Origin: Dugong dugon
Taxonomy: Eukaryota > Chordata > Mammalia > Sirenia > Dugongidae
Length of the DNA: 64,000 nucleotides
Direction: 5' to 3'
Assembly: GCA_030035585.1 (NCBI GenBank)
Contig: CM057466.1
Span: 114,270,182-114,334,181, forward strand
The notes beneath the pieces are model-generated. The model was not told the DNA's origin. It made no database searches and saw nothing but the letters and a program-made list of their open reading frames with translations. A program made the position numbers and the translations under genes. Below, piece by piece: positions 34,650-45,990 of the stretch. Position 1 is the stretch's first letter, and every line of letters starts with the position of its first letter.

Positions 34650-35061
34650 TTGTTGTTAGGTGCCGTTGAGCTGGCTTTGACTCATGGCATCCTCACATAC
34701 AAAAAAATGAAAGGTTACCTGGTCTTGCACCATCTTCATGACCATTGGTATGTTTGAGTCCATGGCTGAGGCTATACTGTCAATCCGTCTCATTGAGGTT
34801 ACCCTTATTTTTGCTGACCCTCCACTTTACCAAATGTGATGCCCTTTTCTAGCAATTGGTCTTTCATGATGACGTGTCCAAAGAAGTAATACAAAGTCTC
34901 ACTGCAAGAGCTGGACAATAAAAAAGGAAGACAGAAGAAGAACTGATACATCTGAACTGTGGTGTTGGTGAAGGATATTGAATATACCATGGACTGCCAG
35001 AAGAACAGACAAATCAGTCTTAGAAGAAATACAACCAGTACGTTTTTTAGAAGCAAGGATG
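34650..35061 (-). mobile_element. 5'-inverted RTE LINE insertion
   Basis: 34650-34902 is the RTE 3' end in minus orientation (cttgttgttaggtgccgttg ... acaaagtctcac). 34903-35061 is the neighbouring RTE segment in plus orientation (agagctggacaataaaaaag ... agaagcaaggatg). In the family sequence the two segments adjoin, so the inversion lost almost nothing. This is the twin-priming product described for L1, here in an RTE. Confidence 0.8.
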
Positions 35062-35154
35062 CTCAAATTACTTGATGACAATGATGATGTTAACTACCTT
35101 ATGGAAGTGTAAGCAAAGCTTCTTATCTTTAATATGAGAGATCACTTATCATTA

Positions 35155-35680
35155 TGACTTGGTGGAGAAGGTGAACTTTCAGACAGGTCTAGAGAATAGG
35201 TGGACTTTTGACAGACGGCAAATAGAGGAAGCTCACTATAGCTAAGGGTGCTAAAAAATATCTGTTGAGTGAGTGAAAGAAGTAGAAACAGTATGGCCAA
35301 AAACACATGGAAGGCTGGGAAGCTGCATTTTGTACTCATGAAAGCAACCCCAAGAGTTTTAAGCAAGAGAATGGCATGAGTTAGGAAGTATTGTTCAGCA
35401 ATGGTGTATAGGGTGGATTGGAGATGTATAAAGCTGGAAGCAGAGTACCAGCTAGGGAGTGAGTGAAAGCATGCACGAGAGAGGATGTCAGAGTCTAAGA
35501 TTACGACAGTGGTGAAAGTTTCAAAAAAAGAGATGACAGAATTTGGTGACTGATTAGAAGTGGATTTTAATCTCGAAGGACTCAATTTTTTCATAGAGAG
35601 TTTATGATTCCAGTAATAAAGAGGGGACAGAATTGGATTAGGAACACTTTTAAGGGAGATAAACATGAATTTTTTAATTT
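35155..35680 (+). repeat. L2 LINE fragment (long)
   Basis: Ordered L2 blocks in sense direction: ttttaagcaagagaatggca tgag, ggtggattggagatgtataa, gtgaaagcatgcacgagaga, gacagaatttggtgactgat. A 201-codon frame on the other strand is a by-product. Confidence 0.65.
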
Positions 35681-36112
35681 TTTTTTTATTTCTGATTACA
35701 CAATTAACACACATTTTAAATGATCTGCAACATCTAGAACAGCACAAACAAGATTTTCTTTTTCAAATGACTATAACCCTGGCTTCTAAGACATTACCAG
35801 TGGCTTTTACTATTTTGGTATATATTCATTAAATATGTATTTGATTGCTGCAGATATAATATTCTATATATAATGTGCATAGCATAATGCCTGATACACA
35901 GAAGGGACCCACAAAGTTTTTGTTGTATAAAGAAATTTCCTTTACAGAAATTTAGATCAGATAGATACACACACACACACACACACACACGAGTGTGACA
36001 ATATTTGCTTTTAAAAATATAGTAAAGTTTTTTCCATGTCATTTAATATTCTTTCATGTATTTCATTTAATAATCCTATAATATTCCAAAATATGTCTAT
36101 GCCATAATTTTA
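35681..36112. other. AT-rich DNA with a (CA)12 microsatellite
   Basis: The dinucleotide run lies at 35967-35990. Nothing else is recognised. Confidence 0.7.
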
Positions 36113-36280
36113 CCTGTTCCTGTTGTTGTTGAGTCAACTCCGACTCATAGAAACCCTATAGGACAGAGTAGAACTGCCCCAAAGGGTTTCCAGGGAGCAC
36201 ATGGTGAGTTTTAACTGTCGATCTTTTGGTTAGCAGCCATAGCACACCATAGGTCTAAACCACTGTGCCACCAGGGCTCC
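36113..36280 (-). repeat. AfroSINE (short type)
   Basis: ctgttgttgttgagtcaact, ggacagagtagaactgcccc, tgtgccaccagggctcc. Confidence 0.9.
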
Positions 36281-36315
36281 TGCAATGGCCGGTAGGGGAC
36301 AAACATCAAAAGTAC

Positions 36316-36519
36316 CAGTAACCAGTTACTCTCAAGTCAACGCTGACACATGGCGATCTCATGCATGTCAGAGTTGAACTGTGCTCCATGGGTTTTCGTG
36401 GCTGACCGTTTGGAAGTAGATGACCAGGCCTTTATTTCTAGGCACCTCTGGATGGACTCAAACCTCCAGCCTTTCAATTAGCCATCAAGTGCATTAACCG
36501 TTTATACCACCAAGGAACA
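36316..36519 (-). repeat. AfroSINE (older type)
   Basis: agttactctcaagtcaacgc, middle ggaagtagatgaccaggcct, head taccaccaagga. Lies 35 bp from the preceding SINE in the same orientation. Confidence 0.85.
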
Positions 36520-38155
36520 GCAAATGTACGAAGACCGTTTAACCAAGCATTTCTAGGACATAGAATATTTACCCACAAAATAGATTTGCCCATTGGGTAT
36601 GTTGATGTCCAAAATAGTGCTGCAGAGGCACACTTCTGCCACTGCACTCTGTGAATCCTGTAACACCCAGAGCAGTGCGTGGAAACTACACAGAAATAGT
36701 CTTTCCTCTGCTTTCCGGAGCACAAACGTGAGAGAAGGAGTCTATAGGAGCAAGATGAGCAAGACGTCAGCCCAAAAGTTAGCAGCGGAGGAAGCTAGGG
36801 ACTGCACACGGCCTGCTCATCAGTGTAAATCTTACGTGACGAGTGAGTCCACTGCAGCTCCAAGAACAGTATTTCCTGCTGCTGAGACATGAATGAGCTA
36901 ATTGTGTTTTAAATAGCTCACCTTACAAAGAATTTTCTTTCTTTACGTGAAAAGAACCATGAGTTATTAATTTTCCTTCCTATTATTTGCTATAGACTTT
37001 CTCTAGCATCTTCCTTGTAAATCACCTCTGTATTGAAACTAATACTGGAATCACAGTGTAATTAGTGTAGATTGGAGGACATATGTGAAATAAAACAAGC
37101 ACATTTAAAATATCTCTGCAGCACCCTTCCAAGAGGCTCCCTGACAAGGAGGGGCTCCAGAATAGGATTCCTCACCTTGGCAGACAATTAAACATAAAAG
37201 GTGGCACAACTGGGTACTAGGCACTTAAAAAAGATTGCCGGAGAATGCTACAAAGAACTAAATTAGTAAAGGAGACTTAATTATCTAGCCTGCAGCCTTC
37301 CTCTGGTCTGTACCCTGACTGAACAGACAAAACTCAGCATTTTTATAAATGTACTACTTCAGTCTCAAAACGTTTCTGTTTCTTAACCATGTGTCTAGAA
37401 ATGCCTTTGCCATTTTTTTTCTTTTCTTTATCTCTAGATTTAGAAAGACTAAGAATCACCTTAAATTCATTAAAATGTAGATAACTATGCTTCCCTTTTT
37501 TTAAACAGCTTTCAATTATTTTCCCAATTTTAAAGACACACATTGTGTAGTAAGTGTGTGGTCCAGGCATTTGCACACATTTCAAAATACTGTCTGAATA
37601 TTTTGGGAAGTTGCCCCTGTTGTACACATCCCACATCCCACATACAGTAACACATGAGAGAACATTCTGCAAGCATGGGTATACATCTTATCAAGGTACA
37701 GGGTTATGACTATAGTCATTTCTGAAAAGGATACATTCATGAATAACAATGATTAAAACTGAGGAAGTCCATTTCTTTGAGTTTCTGAACTCACTATTTC
37801 CTAGTATTCTCAAAAGTATTTTCAAATTGTTTTAAAACCTCTCTTACATAGGAAGAGAATAGACCCGACAGGAATTATCTTTCACTTCTCCTATTTGGTC
37901 TTTTCTTACTTACTTCCTTAGTTCGACTTTGAATTCAAGTTGGTAGAAACTTAGATTTTTAACCACATTGCTTGTTGAAGAAAAGGAAAGCGAAGAGTCA
38001 ACTTATTGGGAACTGATCTAAAGCAACCTCTTCTCTCCATTTTTGTTCAGCTGTGTCTTCATGGTGATATGTATGTGTGGGTAAATCACGAATAGATTGT
38101 ATGTGGTTGCTAGTCCTCTATGGAAGGGTAAAAAATAGTAAATTGAGTAGTCATG
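36520..38155. other. Long single-copy stretch
   Basis: About 1.6 kb with no recognised repeat. A GC-richer patch with CpGs lies at 36770-36850 (agcagcggaggaagctaggg). Frames of 99 and 109 codons carry no domain. Confidence 0.4.
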
Positions 38156-38722
38156 GCAATGGTGGTTCAGTGGTAGAATTCTTGCATTCCATGCAGGAGA
38201 CCCAGGTTCAATTCCCAGGAAATGCACCTCAAGCCCAGCCACCACCCATCCGTCAGCGGAGACTTATGTATTGCTAAGAAGCTGAACAAGGAGCCCTGGT
38301 TGCACAATGGTTAAGGTCTGAGCTGCTAACCAAAAGGCCAGTGCTTTGAACTCACCCAGTGGCTCTGCCAGAGAAAGACCTGGCAATCTGCTCCCATAAA
38401 GATTACAGCTTTGGAAATCCTCTGGGGGCAGTTCTACTCTGTCACATGAGGTTACTATGAGTCAGAATTGACTCCATGGCACGCAACAACAACAACATGA
38501 TGTGGAACAGGTTTCAACAGAGCCTCAGACTCGTGTGGAATAGGAAGAAAGATGTGGTGATCTACTTCAGAAAAATCAGCCAACGAAAACCCTAAAGATC
38601 ACAACTCTCCAATCCACAGCTGATCATGGGGAAGGTGCCGGACTGGGCAGTGTTTCGTTCCTTCTGCATGGAGCTGCCACATGTTGGGGATGACTCCACA
38701 GCAGCCAACAACAACAGTTGAA
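38156..38722 (+). repeat. tRNA-Gly-headed SINE interrupted by an AfroSINE
   Basis: The head (38156-38226) keeps the outline of tRNA-Gly: A box tggttcagtggtag and B box ggttcaattcc, with an A-rich anticodon arm change. The element breaks near 38289 and resumes at about 38498 (gatgtggaacaggtttcaac), running through the RTE-like body to agccaacaacaacagttg. A 208-bp AfroSINE fills the gap. Confidence 0.85.
38290..38497 (+). repeat. AfroSINE (long type) nested in the tRNA-Gly SINE
   Basis: Head ggagccctggttgcacaatg, middle ataaagattacagctttgga, tail ccatggcacgcaacaacaac. The flanks agctgaaca and tgtggaaca suggest a short, decayed target duplication. Confidence 0.85.
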
Positions 38723-39439
38723 TGTCAAGAGGTAGTCGTCGAACTGTGTTCTGTCTCGGAAGCTTCTGGGGCTTCCATTTTAACCGTAATTCTCTGATTT
38801 ACGAGGAGCCAGGCTGGCATGAATTTAATCTCTTGCCATTCCAGATGTTTTATTAATGCAGTTAGACAAATACAGGATTTTCAATTCTGAGTTGTGATGG
38901 CATTGTGACAAACTATATGAGATGACCAAATGATGAGGAAGAGAAAGGGAAAAAGCAAGCAAATCTTGACTATGAGTTGACTTACTAATCAGCCAGCTTC
39001 ATCGTTGAAAGACTGCAATATGGATTAATGCATTGATTACTTAAGTTAAAAGTATTAATTTCAATGGTTAGAAGAATATATGTGAAGGAGACTGCCATGA
39101 AAATCCTTCATCTTTACTTTTGGAAACTTTGAGTTGTTTCTGATTCGCAGAATTAGCTTTTTCTTAGATGTAATATTTGAGACCATTTGTGTAATACCTT
39201 TTAGGTAATATTTCTCAAGTTTTGTTGTAATCTTAAAATCATAAATTTTGAGGAAAAATCAAGTTTATGAAAATTACAGCATAGAAATTTTTACTAAAAT
39301 TATGTACAAGTGTCATTCTTGTATAGCTTGTTGTATAGTGCGGATTTTAGTTTAAGCTGAAAACATGTATAGATGGATAGATAGACACATATCCTTACTG
39401 TAGTTTTACGTACATAATGTACTCAACTCATTGTGCGCT
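38723..39439. other. Single-copy AT-rich DNA, nothing recognised
   Basis: No repeat or gene is recognised. Confidence 0.45.
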
Positions 39440-40060
39440 AGCTTCTGCATATATATATGTGTATATATATATATAGCTGTGTATTTGAGAATATGTATAT
39501 ACATATATACACATAGAAATACACATATATTTCAACATATACATAAGTATGCATGCACACATATACCTATATACACATATACATATTTATATATACATAT
39601 ATATGTACTCATATATACACATATGCATATATATGTACACATGTATATGTATATACGTACACATATATATACATACAAATACCAAAAACAAACCCCAAAA
39701 AACCCATTGCCATCAAGTTAGTTCTGACTCATAGTGACCCTATGGGACAGAGTAGAACTGCCTTATAGGATTTCCAAGGCTGTAATCTTTATGGAAACAG
39801 ACTGCCATACATACATATATATGTACATATATATATATAGACATACGCATATACATATATACAAACATATGCATATATGCGTATACTTGTATATACAGCT
39901 ATGTGTACACATACATATACATATATGTGTAAACACATACACAAATATATATGTGAACACAAATATATATATGTACACATATATACAGGCTCATATATGT
40001 ACACATATATATGCATACACATATGCATACATGTGTACAAACATACACATAACAATTTCC
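39440..40060. repeat. ATAC/ATAT microsatellite split by a SINE
   Basis: Imperfect acatat, atgtat and tacaca units occupy 39440-39680 and 39808-40060, on both sides of an AfroSINE fragment. Tyr/Ile/His-rich frames over the tract are by-products. Confidence 0.95.
39681..39807 (-). repeat. AfroSINE 3' two-thirds inside a microsatellite
   Basis: aaaacccattgccatcaagt, ctatgggacagagtagaact, gctgtaatctttatggaaac. The tRNA-like head is missing; the SINE ends where the ATAC repeat resumes. Confidence 0.85.
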
Positions 40061-40786
40061 AAACACACTTCTCTGGTGATCTTCAAATGTAGTATTTATT
40101 TGTCTGCAGACCAAACTATGTGCTTGCCATATCATTACTAGCTCAGGGGGAATCATTCAAACCAATGCAATTTACTCAATATTGGTCAGTTTGACTCCTG
40201 ACCCTAGTCCCTCGACAGCGTATCCTTGGCAACCCTCACCTTGTGTTAAGCTGGGATGTGCTTATTGGTCTCATCAGTGACAGCTTACTAAAGGCTGCCA
40301 AGCATAGCCTGGTCTTTTCACAGAAAATTAGAAATCCAATAATATACTGTATTCTGATCAGATTGGTATTTACACAAGGAAAACCGCAGTTGTGTGGCTG
40401 CTCCTATGCCCATGTAAGAGCCAGGCCCCTGGGTTAGTTTCTTGCATACAACACGAAGTGAGAGTTATTTTCTTTGTTGTTTAATTTGGAGATGAGGGGA
40501 GGAGGTTGAGAGCATTTCATCACCTGTTTGAGAGAATCCTGCATCACAAATATTTGAACTGAACCCAAAACTGGCAGAATAAACCTGAATAATCTGTGGT
40601 TTCTCTGAGAGAGAATCATGGAATGTTTTCCCTTTTGCATTTTAAACGGCCATCCTAATTGCAGAGAAGGCTTAATGTCTGTGTGTATAACTGAGGAATC
40701 ATGGAAGTTATCAACCTATAAATGCAAGATTTAATGCCTGAGTCGCCAGGGAAATTCCAAAAATATCATTTATTCAGAGGCCATTA
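40061..40786. other. Single-copy DNA, part possibly conserved
   Basis: No recognised repeat. 40610-40780 (cggccatcctaattgcagag onward) has even composition and may be a conserved element; untested. Confidence 0.35.
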
Positions 40787-41022
40787 TTGTCAAATAAAGG
40801 AGCCCTGGTGGCGTAGTGGTTAAAGCGCTCTGCTGCTAATCAAAATGTTGGTGGTTCCAACCCACCACGCGCTCTGCAGGAGAAAGATGTGACAGTCCGC
40901 TTCAGTAAAGATTACAGCCTTGGAAGTCCTATGGGGCAGTTGTGCTCTGTCCTATAGGGTCGCTAGGAGTTGTAATCTACTTGATGGCAGTGGGTTTGGT
41001 TTGGGTTTGGGTTGTCAAATAA
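40787..41022 (+). repeat. AfroSINE (long type) with perfect 11-bp target duplication
   Basis: The SINE at 40798-41011 (aggagccctggtggcgtagt ... ggtttggtttgggtttgg) is flanked by ttgtcaaataa at 40787-40797 and 41012-41022. It is one of the better preserved copies. Confidence 0.95.
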
Positions 41023-41269
41023 CAACTCAAACTTAGGGTAATACATCTGCAGCTACAATACATTTCCAAGTGAACACAGAGGAGTTTGGGGATGAGCAGC
41101 TTGATCTGCATTTGCAGAGAATGGTTAGTTGTCCCATGCACACCCCCAACTTTCATGTGGGGGAAAAAAACTCACTTAGCTGGTGTTGTCAAAATTAATT
41201 TTAAGCTTTGTATTCCTTTTAAAGATTTAGAATAATAGTGTTTATTTTCATAGAAGACAAAATCCGTAT
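41023..41269. other. Single-copy DNA
   Basis: Nothing recognised. Confidence 0.45.
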
Positions 41270-41425
41270 ATAAGTTCTGTGATCCATTGGGTTTTCATTG
41301 GCTAATTTTTGGAAGCAGATCACCAGACCTTTCTTCCTAATCCATCTTACTCTAGAAGCTCCACTGAAACTGGTTCCCCATGGGTGACCCAGCTGGTATT
41401 CAAAATACCGGTGGAAATATCTAAA
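41270..41425 (-). repeat. RTE LINE 5' end fragment
   Basis: The text gggttttcattggctaattt, agctccactgaaactggttc and caaaataccggtgg match the RTE 5' region at 1570-1730. It sits at the wrong end of the neighbouring RTE copy, so it is a separate or rearranged piece. Confidence 0.75.
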
Positions 41426-41648
41426 TAGGTATTTCATCAACTCCTGAAAACTTGTTTTTTGCCAATACCTGCAGTGCAGCTTGGTGTTCCTTTAATACCA
41501 TTGGTTCTTGATCATATGCTACCTCCTGAAATGGTTGCATGTTGATCAAATCTTTTTGTTGCAATGGCTCTGTCTATTCCTTCCATCTTCTTTTGATGCA
41601 CTTTGCATCAGTCAGTATTTTGCCCATATAATCCTTCCATATTGCACC

Positions 41649-41876
41649 TCAGGGCTTGAATTTTTTCTTCAATTCTTTCATCTCGAGAAGTGCTGAGTAT
41701 GTTCTTCTCTTTTGGTTTTCTAACTCCAGGTCTTTGCACATTTCATTATAATATCTTACTGTGTCTTCTCGAGCCACCCTTTGAAATCTTCTCTTCAGCT
41801 CTTTTACTTCATCATTTCTTCCACTTGCTTTAGCTACTCTACATTCAAGAGCAAGTTTCAGAGTCTCTTCTGACAT
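41649..41876 (-). pseudogene. RTE endonuclease-RT linker fragment
   Basis: 75 codons starting MSEETLKLALECRVAKASG, the counterpart of 4526-4837. Confidence 0.8.
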
Positions 41877-42428
41877 CCATTTTGATATTTTCCTTTTGTT
41901 TTCTTAATGTATGATGTCATCTCCTTGATGTTATTCTACAATTAATCTGGTCTTCAGTCATTAGTGTTCAATGTGTCAAATCTATTCTTCAGATGATCTC
42001 TAAATTTAGGTGAGATATACTCAAGGTCATACTTTGGTTCTCATAGACTTGTTTTAATTTTCTTCAGCTTCAGCTTGCATAAGAGCAATTGATGGTCTGT
42101 TCCCACAGTCAGCCCCTGGCCTTGTTCTGACTGATGATACTGAGTTTCTCCATAGTCTCTTTCCACAGATGTAGTTTATCTGATTCCTGTGTATTCCATC
42201 TAGAGAGGTCCACAAGTATAGTCACTATTTATGTTGTTTAAAAAAAGGTATTTGCAAGGAATAAATCATTGCTCTTGCTAAAGTCTGCCATGGTATCTCC
42301 TGTGTCATTTCCATCACCAACACCATATTTTCCAACTACTGATCCTTCTTCTTTGTTTCCACTTTTTTCATTCCAATCATCCGTAATTACCAATGCATTT
42401 TGATTGCATGTTTGATCAGTTTCAGACT

Positions 42429-42657
42429 TTAGAAGTTGTAAAAATGTCCAATTTCCTCATCTTTGGCATTAGTGTTTGGTGTGTAAATTTGAATAATAGT
42501 CATATTAACTGGTCTTCCTTGTAGGCATAAGGATATTATCTGACCACTGGAGATAGCATTGCAATTCAGGATAGATCTTGAAATGTTCTTTTTGACAATA
42601 AATGCGATGCCAGTCCTCTTCAATTTGTCATTCCTGGCATAGTAGGCCATATGATTA
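42429..42657 (-). pseudogene. RTE endonuclease fragment
   Basis: Contains KKNISRSILNCNAI and LQGRPVNMTIIQIY, matching KKNISRFILKYNTV and IQGRPVNTTVIQIY of the copy at 5082-5606. The upstream part lies beyond the SINE at 42684-43028 (DILGISELKSTGIGHYES), where Trp of SELKWTG has become Ser. Confidence 0.8.
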
Positions 42658-42803
42658 CCTGTTGCCATCAAGTTACTTCCAACTCATAGCAATCCTATAA
42701 GACAGAGTAGAACTGCCCCATAGAGTTTCCAGAGAGTGTCTGGTGGATTCAAACTGCTGACCTTTTGGTTAGCAGACATAGCTCTTACCACTATGCCACC
42801 AGG
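42658..42803 (-). repeat. AfroSINE (short type) inside RTE
   Basis: ctgttgccatcaagttactt, agacagagtagaactgcccc, actatgccaccaggg. It splits the RTE block atgatt...gttcgattca. Confidence 0.9.
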
Positions 42804-43335
42804 GTTGTTCGATTCATAATGGCCAATACCAGTTGATTTCAGCTCACTGATGCCTAGAATATCAATCTTCAAGTGTTCCATTTCATTTTTGACAACTTCC
42901 AATTTTTCTATAATCATACTTCGTACCGTCCACGTTCCAATTATTAATAGACGTTTGCAGCTGTACCTTCTAATTTTGAGTTGTGCCACTTCAGCAAATG
43001 AAAGTCTTAAAGGCTTGACTCCATCCATGTAATTAAGGTCGACTCTACTTTGAGGAGGAGGCTCTTCCCAATCGTATTTTGAGTGCCTTCCAATCTGAGG
43101 AGCTCTTCTTCCAGTACTTTATCATAAAATGTTCCTTTGCTATTTATAAGATTTTCACTGGCCAATTTTTTCAGAAGTAGACCACCAGATTCTTCCTACT
43201 AGTCTGTCTTAGTCTGGAAGCTCCACTGAAACCCGGGTGACCCTGCTGGTACTTGAAATACTGGTGGCAGAGCTTCCAGCATCACAGCAACACACAAGCC
43301 ACCACACTACAGCAGGCTGATAGACAAGTGGTGGG

Positions 43336-43687
43336 AAAATAAAAATAAAGAGGTTTGTTTTACCTTTTATGCATATATATTATAAGAGAGGTTTTTAACA
43401 AATGGTTTCGCATCGGTAATGAGTATATTATGTCTCTACTTTGCTGGGGCAATATTTTTTATCCATGTATACCACCATTATTGGGATTCAAGTAACAAAA
43501 CAACAAATGTTTCCTGAACTTCTACTGTTCTACTATAAATAAGGCACTGAGAGTTACAGTGAGGAAAAAGGTCATCTTTGCTCTTGAGGAGGTGGTATGT
43601 TTACTAAGTTCACAATCTCAATGTCTTCGCTAGTATTTCAGCATTTTCCCACTATTTTATTGTATGCACTTCTTCCATGCCTACCCG
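43336..43687. other. Single-copy AT-rich DNA
   Basis: Nothing recognised. Confidence 0.45.
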
Positions 43688-43841
43688 TACCTGTTGCCAT
43701 CCAGTAGATTCCAACTCATAGCAACCCAACAGGACAGACTAGAACTGCCCCCGTAGGATTTCCGATGTGTGGCTTGTGGATTTGAACTGCTGACCTTTTG
43801 GTTAGCAGCCGAGCTCTTAACCACTGTACCACCAGAACTCC
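43688..43841 (-). repeat. AfroSINE (short type)
   Basis: acctgttgccatccagtaga, ggacagactagaactgcccc, ctgtaccaccagaactcc. Confidence 0.9.
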
Positions 43842-44391
43842 ACACTCCTATGCCTAGTGGGAATAAATATTTTCTCTTCACAAACCATACACAGTTGATA
43901 TAGTTCAGTGGTTGAAGCAAATCTCACATTAAAACAAATCAAGTATATATTTTCTTGAGGGACTTAGTTTCTTTAAAAACTAAGTCTTTAACTATGGGTG
44001 CACTAAGTCACAACTACCCTGTTTAATTTTTTCTACAGAATAGTCATATAAGCTCAGCAAAATTACATATTACCCATAAAATTACAGAAGTTGTCAGTAA
44101 AATCATATTGTTTGAGAAACCCATATGTGAATCACAAATACATTTATATATGCACACACTCAGTCCTAGAAAATGAGTAATTAATTTTTTACAAGGAGAA
44201 AAAAGTGTTTTTTCATATGACCACAGAACTCAGACCTGCTTCTATTATATTGCTAGTTATAGAGTAATAACTAACTGTGTGAAAGTTATGTTGCTGGGGA
44301 AAAACATAACATAGAGCTTGTAGTATATTATATCAGGAAAGAATTTTATAAATCAGCTATACCAGAGGCAGCCAAACTAACATTTAATATC
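43842..44391. other. Single-copy AT-rich DNA
   Basis: Nothing recognised. Confidence 0.45.
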
Positions 44392-44920
44392 TGTATTAGT
44401 TTCCTAAGGCCGCTGTAACAAAGTACCAAAAACTGGGTAGCTTATAAGAACAGAAATTCATTGTCTGACAGTTCTGGTGGCTAGGAGTCCTAGATCAGGG
44501 TGTTGGCCCTGTTGATTCCTTCTGAAACTCTGAGGGAGAATCTGTTCCTGCCTCTCTCCCAGCTTCTGGTAGCTCCAGGCATTCCTTGGCTTGCAGCTGC
44601 AGTCTCACATGGTGTCCCTCCTCTGTCTCCCTGTTTATCTGTCTCTGTGCCTCTTCTCTTTTATAAGGAAACCTCTCATATGGGATTAGGACCCACCCAA
44701 ATCCAGTACGGCCTCACGTTAACTTGATTAAAAAAAACAAAAGTCAAACCTGTTGCTGTCTAGTCGATTCCGACTCATAGTGACCCTGTATGATGTTAAC
44801 CCTATGATGTTAACCTGACATCATCTTCAAAACCACTGTTTCCAAACAAGATCATGTTCACAGGTCCTGGGGTGAGGACTTGAACGTATACTTTTTGGGG
44901 ACACAACTCAATCTATAACA
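44392..44920 (-). repeat. MLT1-type MaLR LTR with SINE fragment
   Basis: The plus strand starts tgtattagtttcctaaggcc and has cgctgtaacaaagtaccaaa, cttggcttgcagctgcagtc, cttttataaggaaacctctc and ggggacacaactcaatctat aaca, the order of an inverted MLT1 LTR with TG/CA ends. A 61-bp AfroSINE tail (44730-44790) interrupts it. No matching 5-bp duplication was found, which fits its age. Confidence 0.7.
44730..44790 (-). repeat. AfroSINE 3' end fragment within LTR
   Basis: aaaacaaaagtcaaacctgt, cgattccgactcatagtgac. Followed by a short duplication of atgatgttaacc. Confidence 0.8.
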
Positions 44921-44952
44921 GTAATAGAACTCATTCTTCTAATAAAATTTGA

Positions 44953-45218
44953 TACAGGCAGTCCCTGGGTTATGAATGTCCAACTTACAGACAACTTCTA
45001 CTCAAGAATGGAGTGCTATAAAGCCTATTATATTAAAAATTTGAGTTAAATACAATAGTTCATAATAACAAATGCACATGAAAATATTGTGCTGTTTGGA
45101 AGTGCTTCTTAAGCGTTTTATATGCATAAAAAGGTAAAATGTAGACTATATACTAAGACAAACACTTGACTCACTGACACTAAATACGAACAGTACCTAC
45201 CTGTTCCAACTGCCTGTA
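44953..45218. mobile_element. Short Tigger-like element (Tc1/mariner superfamily), complete
   Basis: 262 bp from caggcagtccctgggttatg (44955) to actgcctg (45216), with inverted caggcagt termini and TA on both sides (44953-44954 and 45217-45218), the expected target duplication. It has no transposase frame. The terminus matches the one at 11313. Confidence 0.7.
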
Positions 45219-45837
45219 TATAAAATGAAAATCAACTTGGGGAGCTGGTCCGCACTCCTGTCCATCCCGCCTGAAGCCCACTGCTGTGCCCTGAGCCAAC
45301 CTAGGGACCCAGCTATGAGCATCTGCCTCTTAACAACCACTGCTATCCAAATCCCTCCACTTCACCAAGGAGAAATCTACAATCCCAGAGTGAGTTATTC
45401 AGTCTGTATGGAGATAACGACTGAGTTAAGACAAGAAATCAGGTCTCCTGCCTCTGATCCAGAAGTCTTTTCCTCTGACCTGCATTGAGAGTTCCACAAT
45501 TCCATATGCAGAATATATAGTACTTTTATTTAGCATATAATATTCTTTGTCTTAGCACGGAATCAAAGAACAGGTTTTGATTCTACATTTCAAAAGGGAT
45601 TTACATTTCAAATTGTCCTGGACTTTGAAATAATAATTTGTTACTTTTAAAACAAAATCATTTAGAAAATTGACTATTTTCCATTTTATTCCTGGCTTTG
45701 AGCTAGTTTTATGATTTTTACCTAATGCAAATTGTATACATTTCCTATTGCAATTTACTATTTATTATTGAAACTGCTTATATTTCCCCATATGGAATAG
45801 GTGTAATTCCTTCTTCACTATTTGGAGGTGGTCAATT
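45219..45837. other. Single-copy DNA
   Basis: Nothing recognised. An 87-codon frame at 45225-45488 has no domain. Confidence 0.4.
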
Positions 45838-45990
45838 GTAGTGATTAGTAGCAAACTTTTTGAGTCTATTAGCCTAGGGTTCGAATCCTTGTTCTTCCCG
45901 CTGAAATCTTTGACAAGTTATATAGCTGCCTCTCTTCTCGACTGGAAAGTATAGATGGTACCCAGTTGACTGACTTGTGGGTAATAAGTG
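45838..45990 (+). repeat. MIR SINE
   Basis: The order ggttcgaatccttgttcttc, gacaagttatatagctgcct and ctcgactggaaagtatagat fits the sense MIR core (gacaagtcac...cctc...tgtaaaatg). Diverged. Confidence 0.5.

Larger units (their letters stand above)
41430..43335 (-). mobile_element. RTE LINE, 3' truncated, with internal AfroSINE
   Basis: On the minus strand it runs from the element 5' end (43335) through the endonuclease and linker into the first part of the RT region, and stops at 41430. The catalytic RT part and the 3' end are absent, so it is not a simple 5' truncation; deletion or rearrangement removed the 3' part. An AfroSINE at 42658-42803 interrupts the endonuclease coding region. Confidence 0.85.

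Noticed and set aside
35142-35747. 201-codon minus-strand frame, the longest in the window
   Set aside because: It is antisense to an L2 fragment; residue content is chance-like and no domain is seen.
38156-38226. tRNA-Gly gene
   Set aside because: The tRNA-like text runs straight into the SINE body seen in three other copies, so it is a SINE head.
39431-40156. Several Tyr/Ile/His-rich frames
   Set aside because: They arise from ATAC/ATAT microsatellite sequence.
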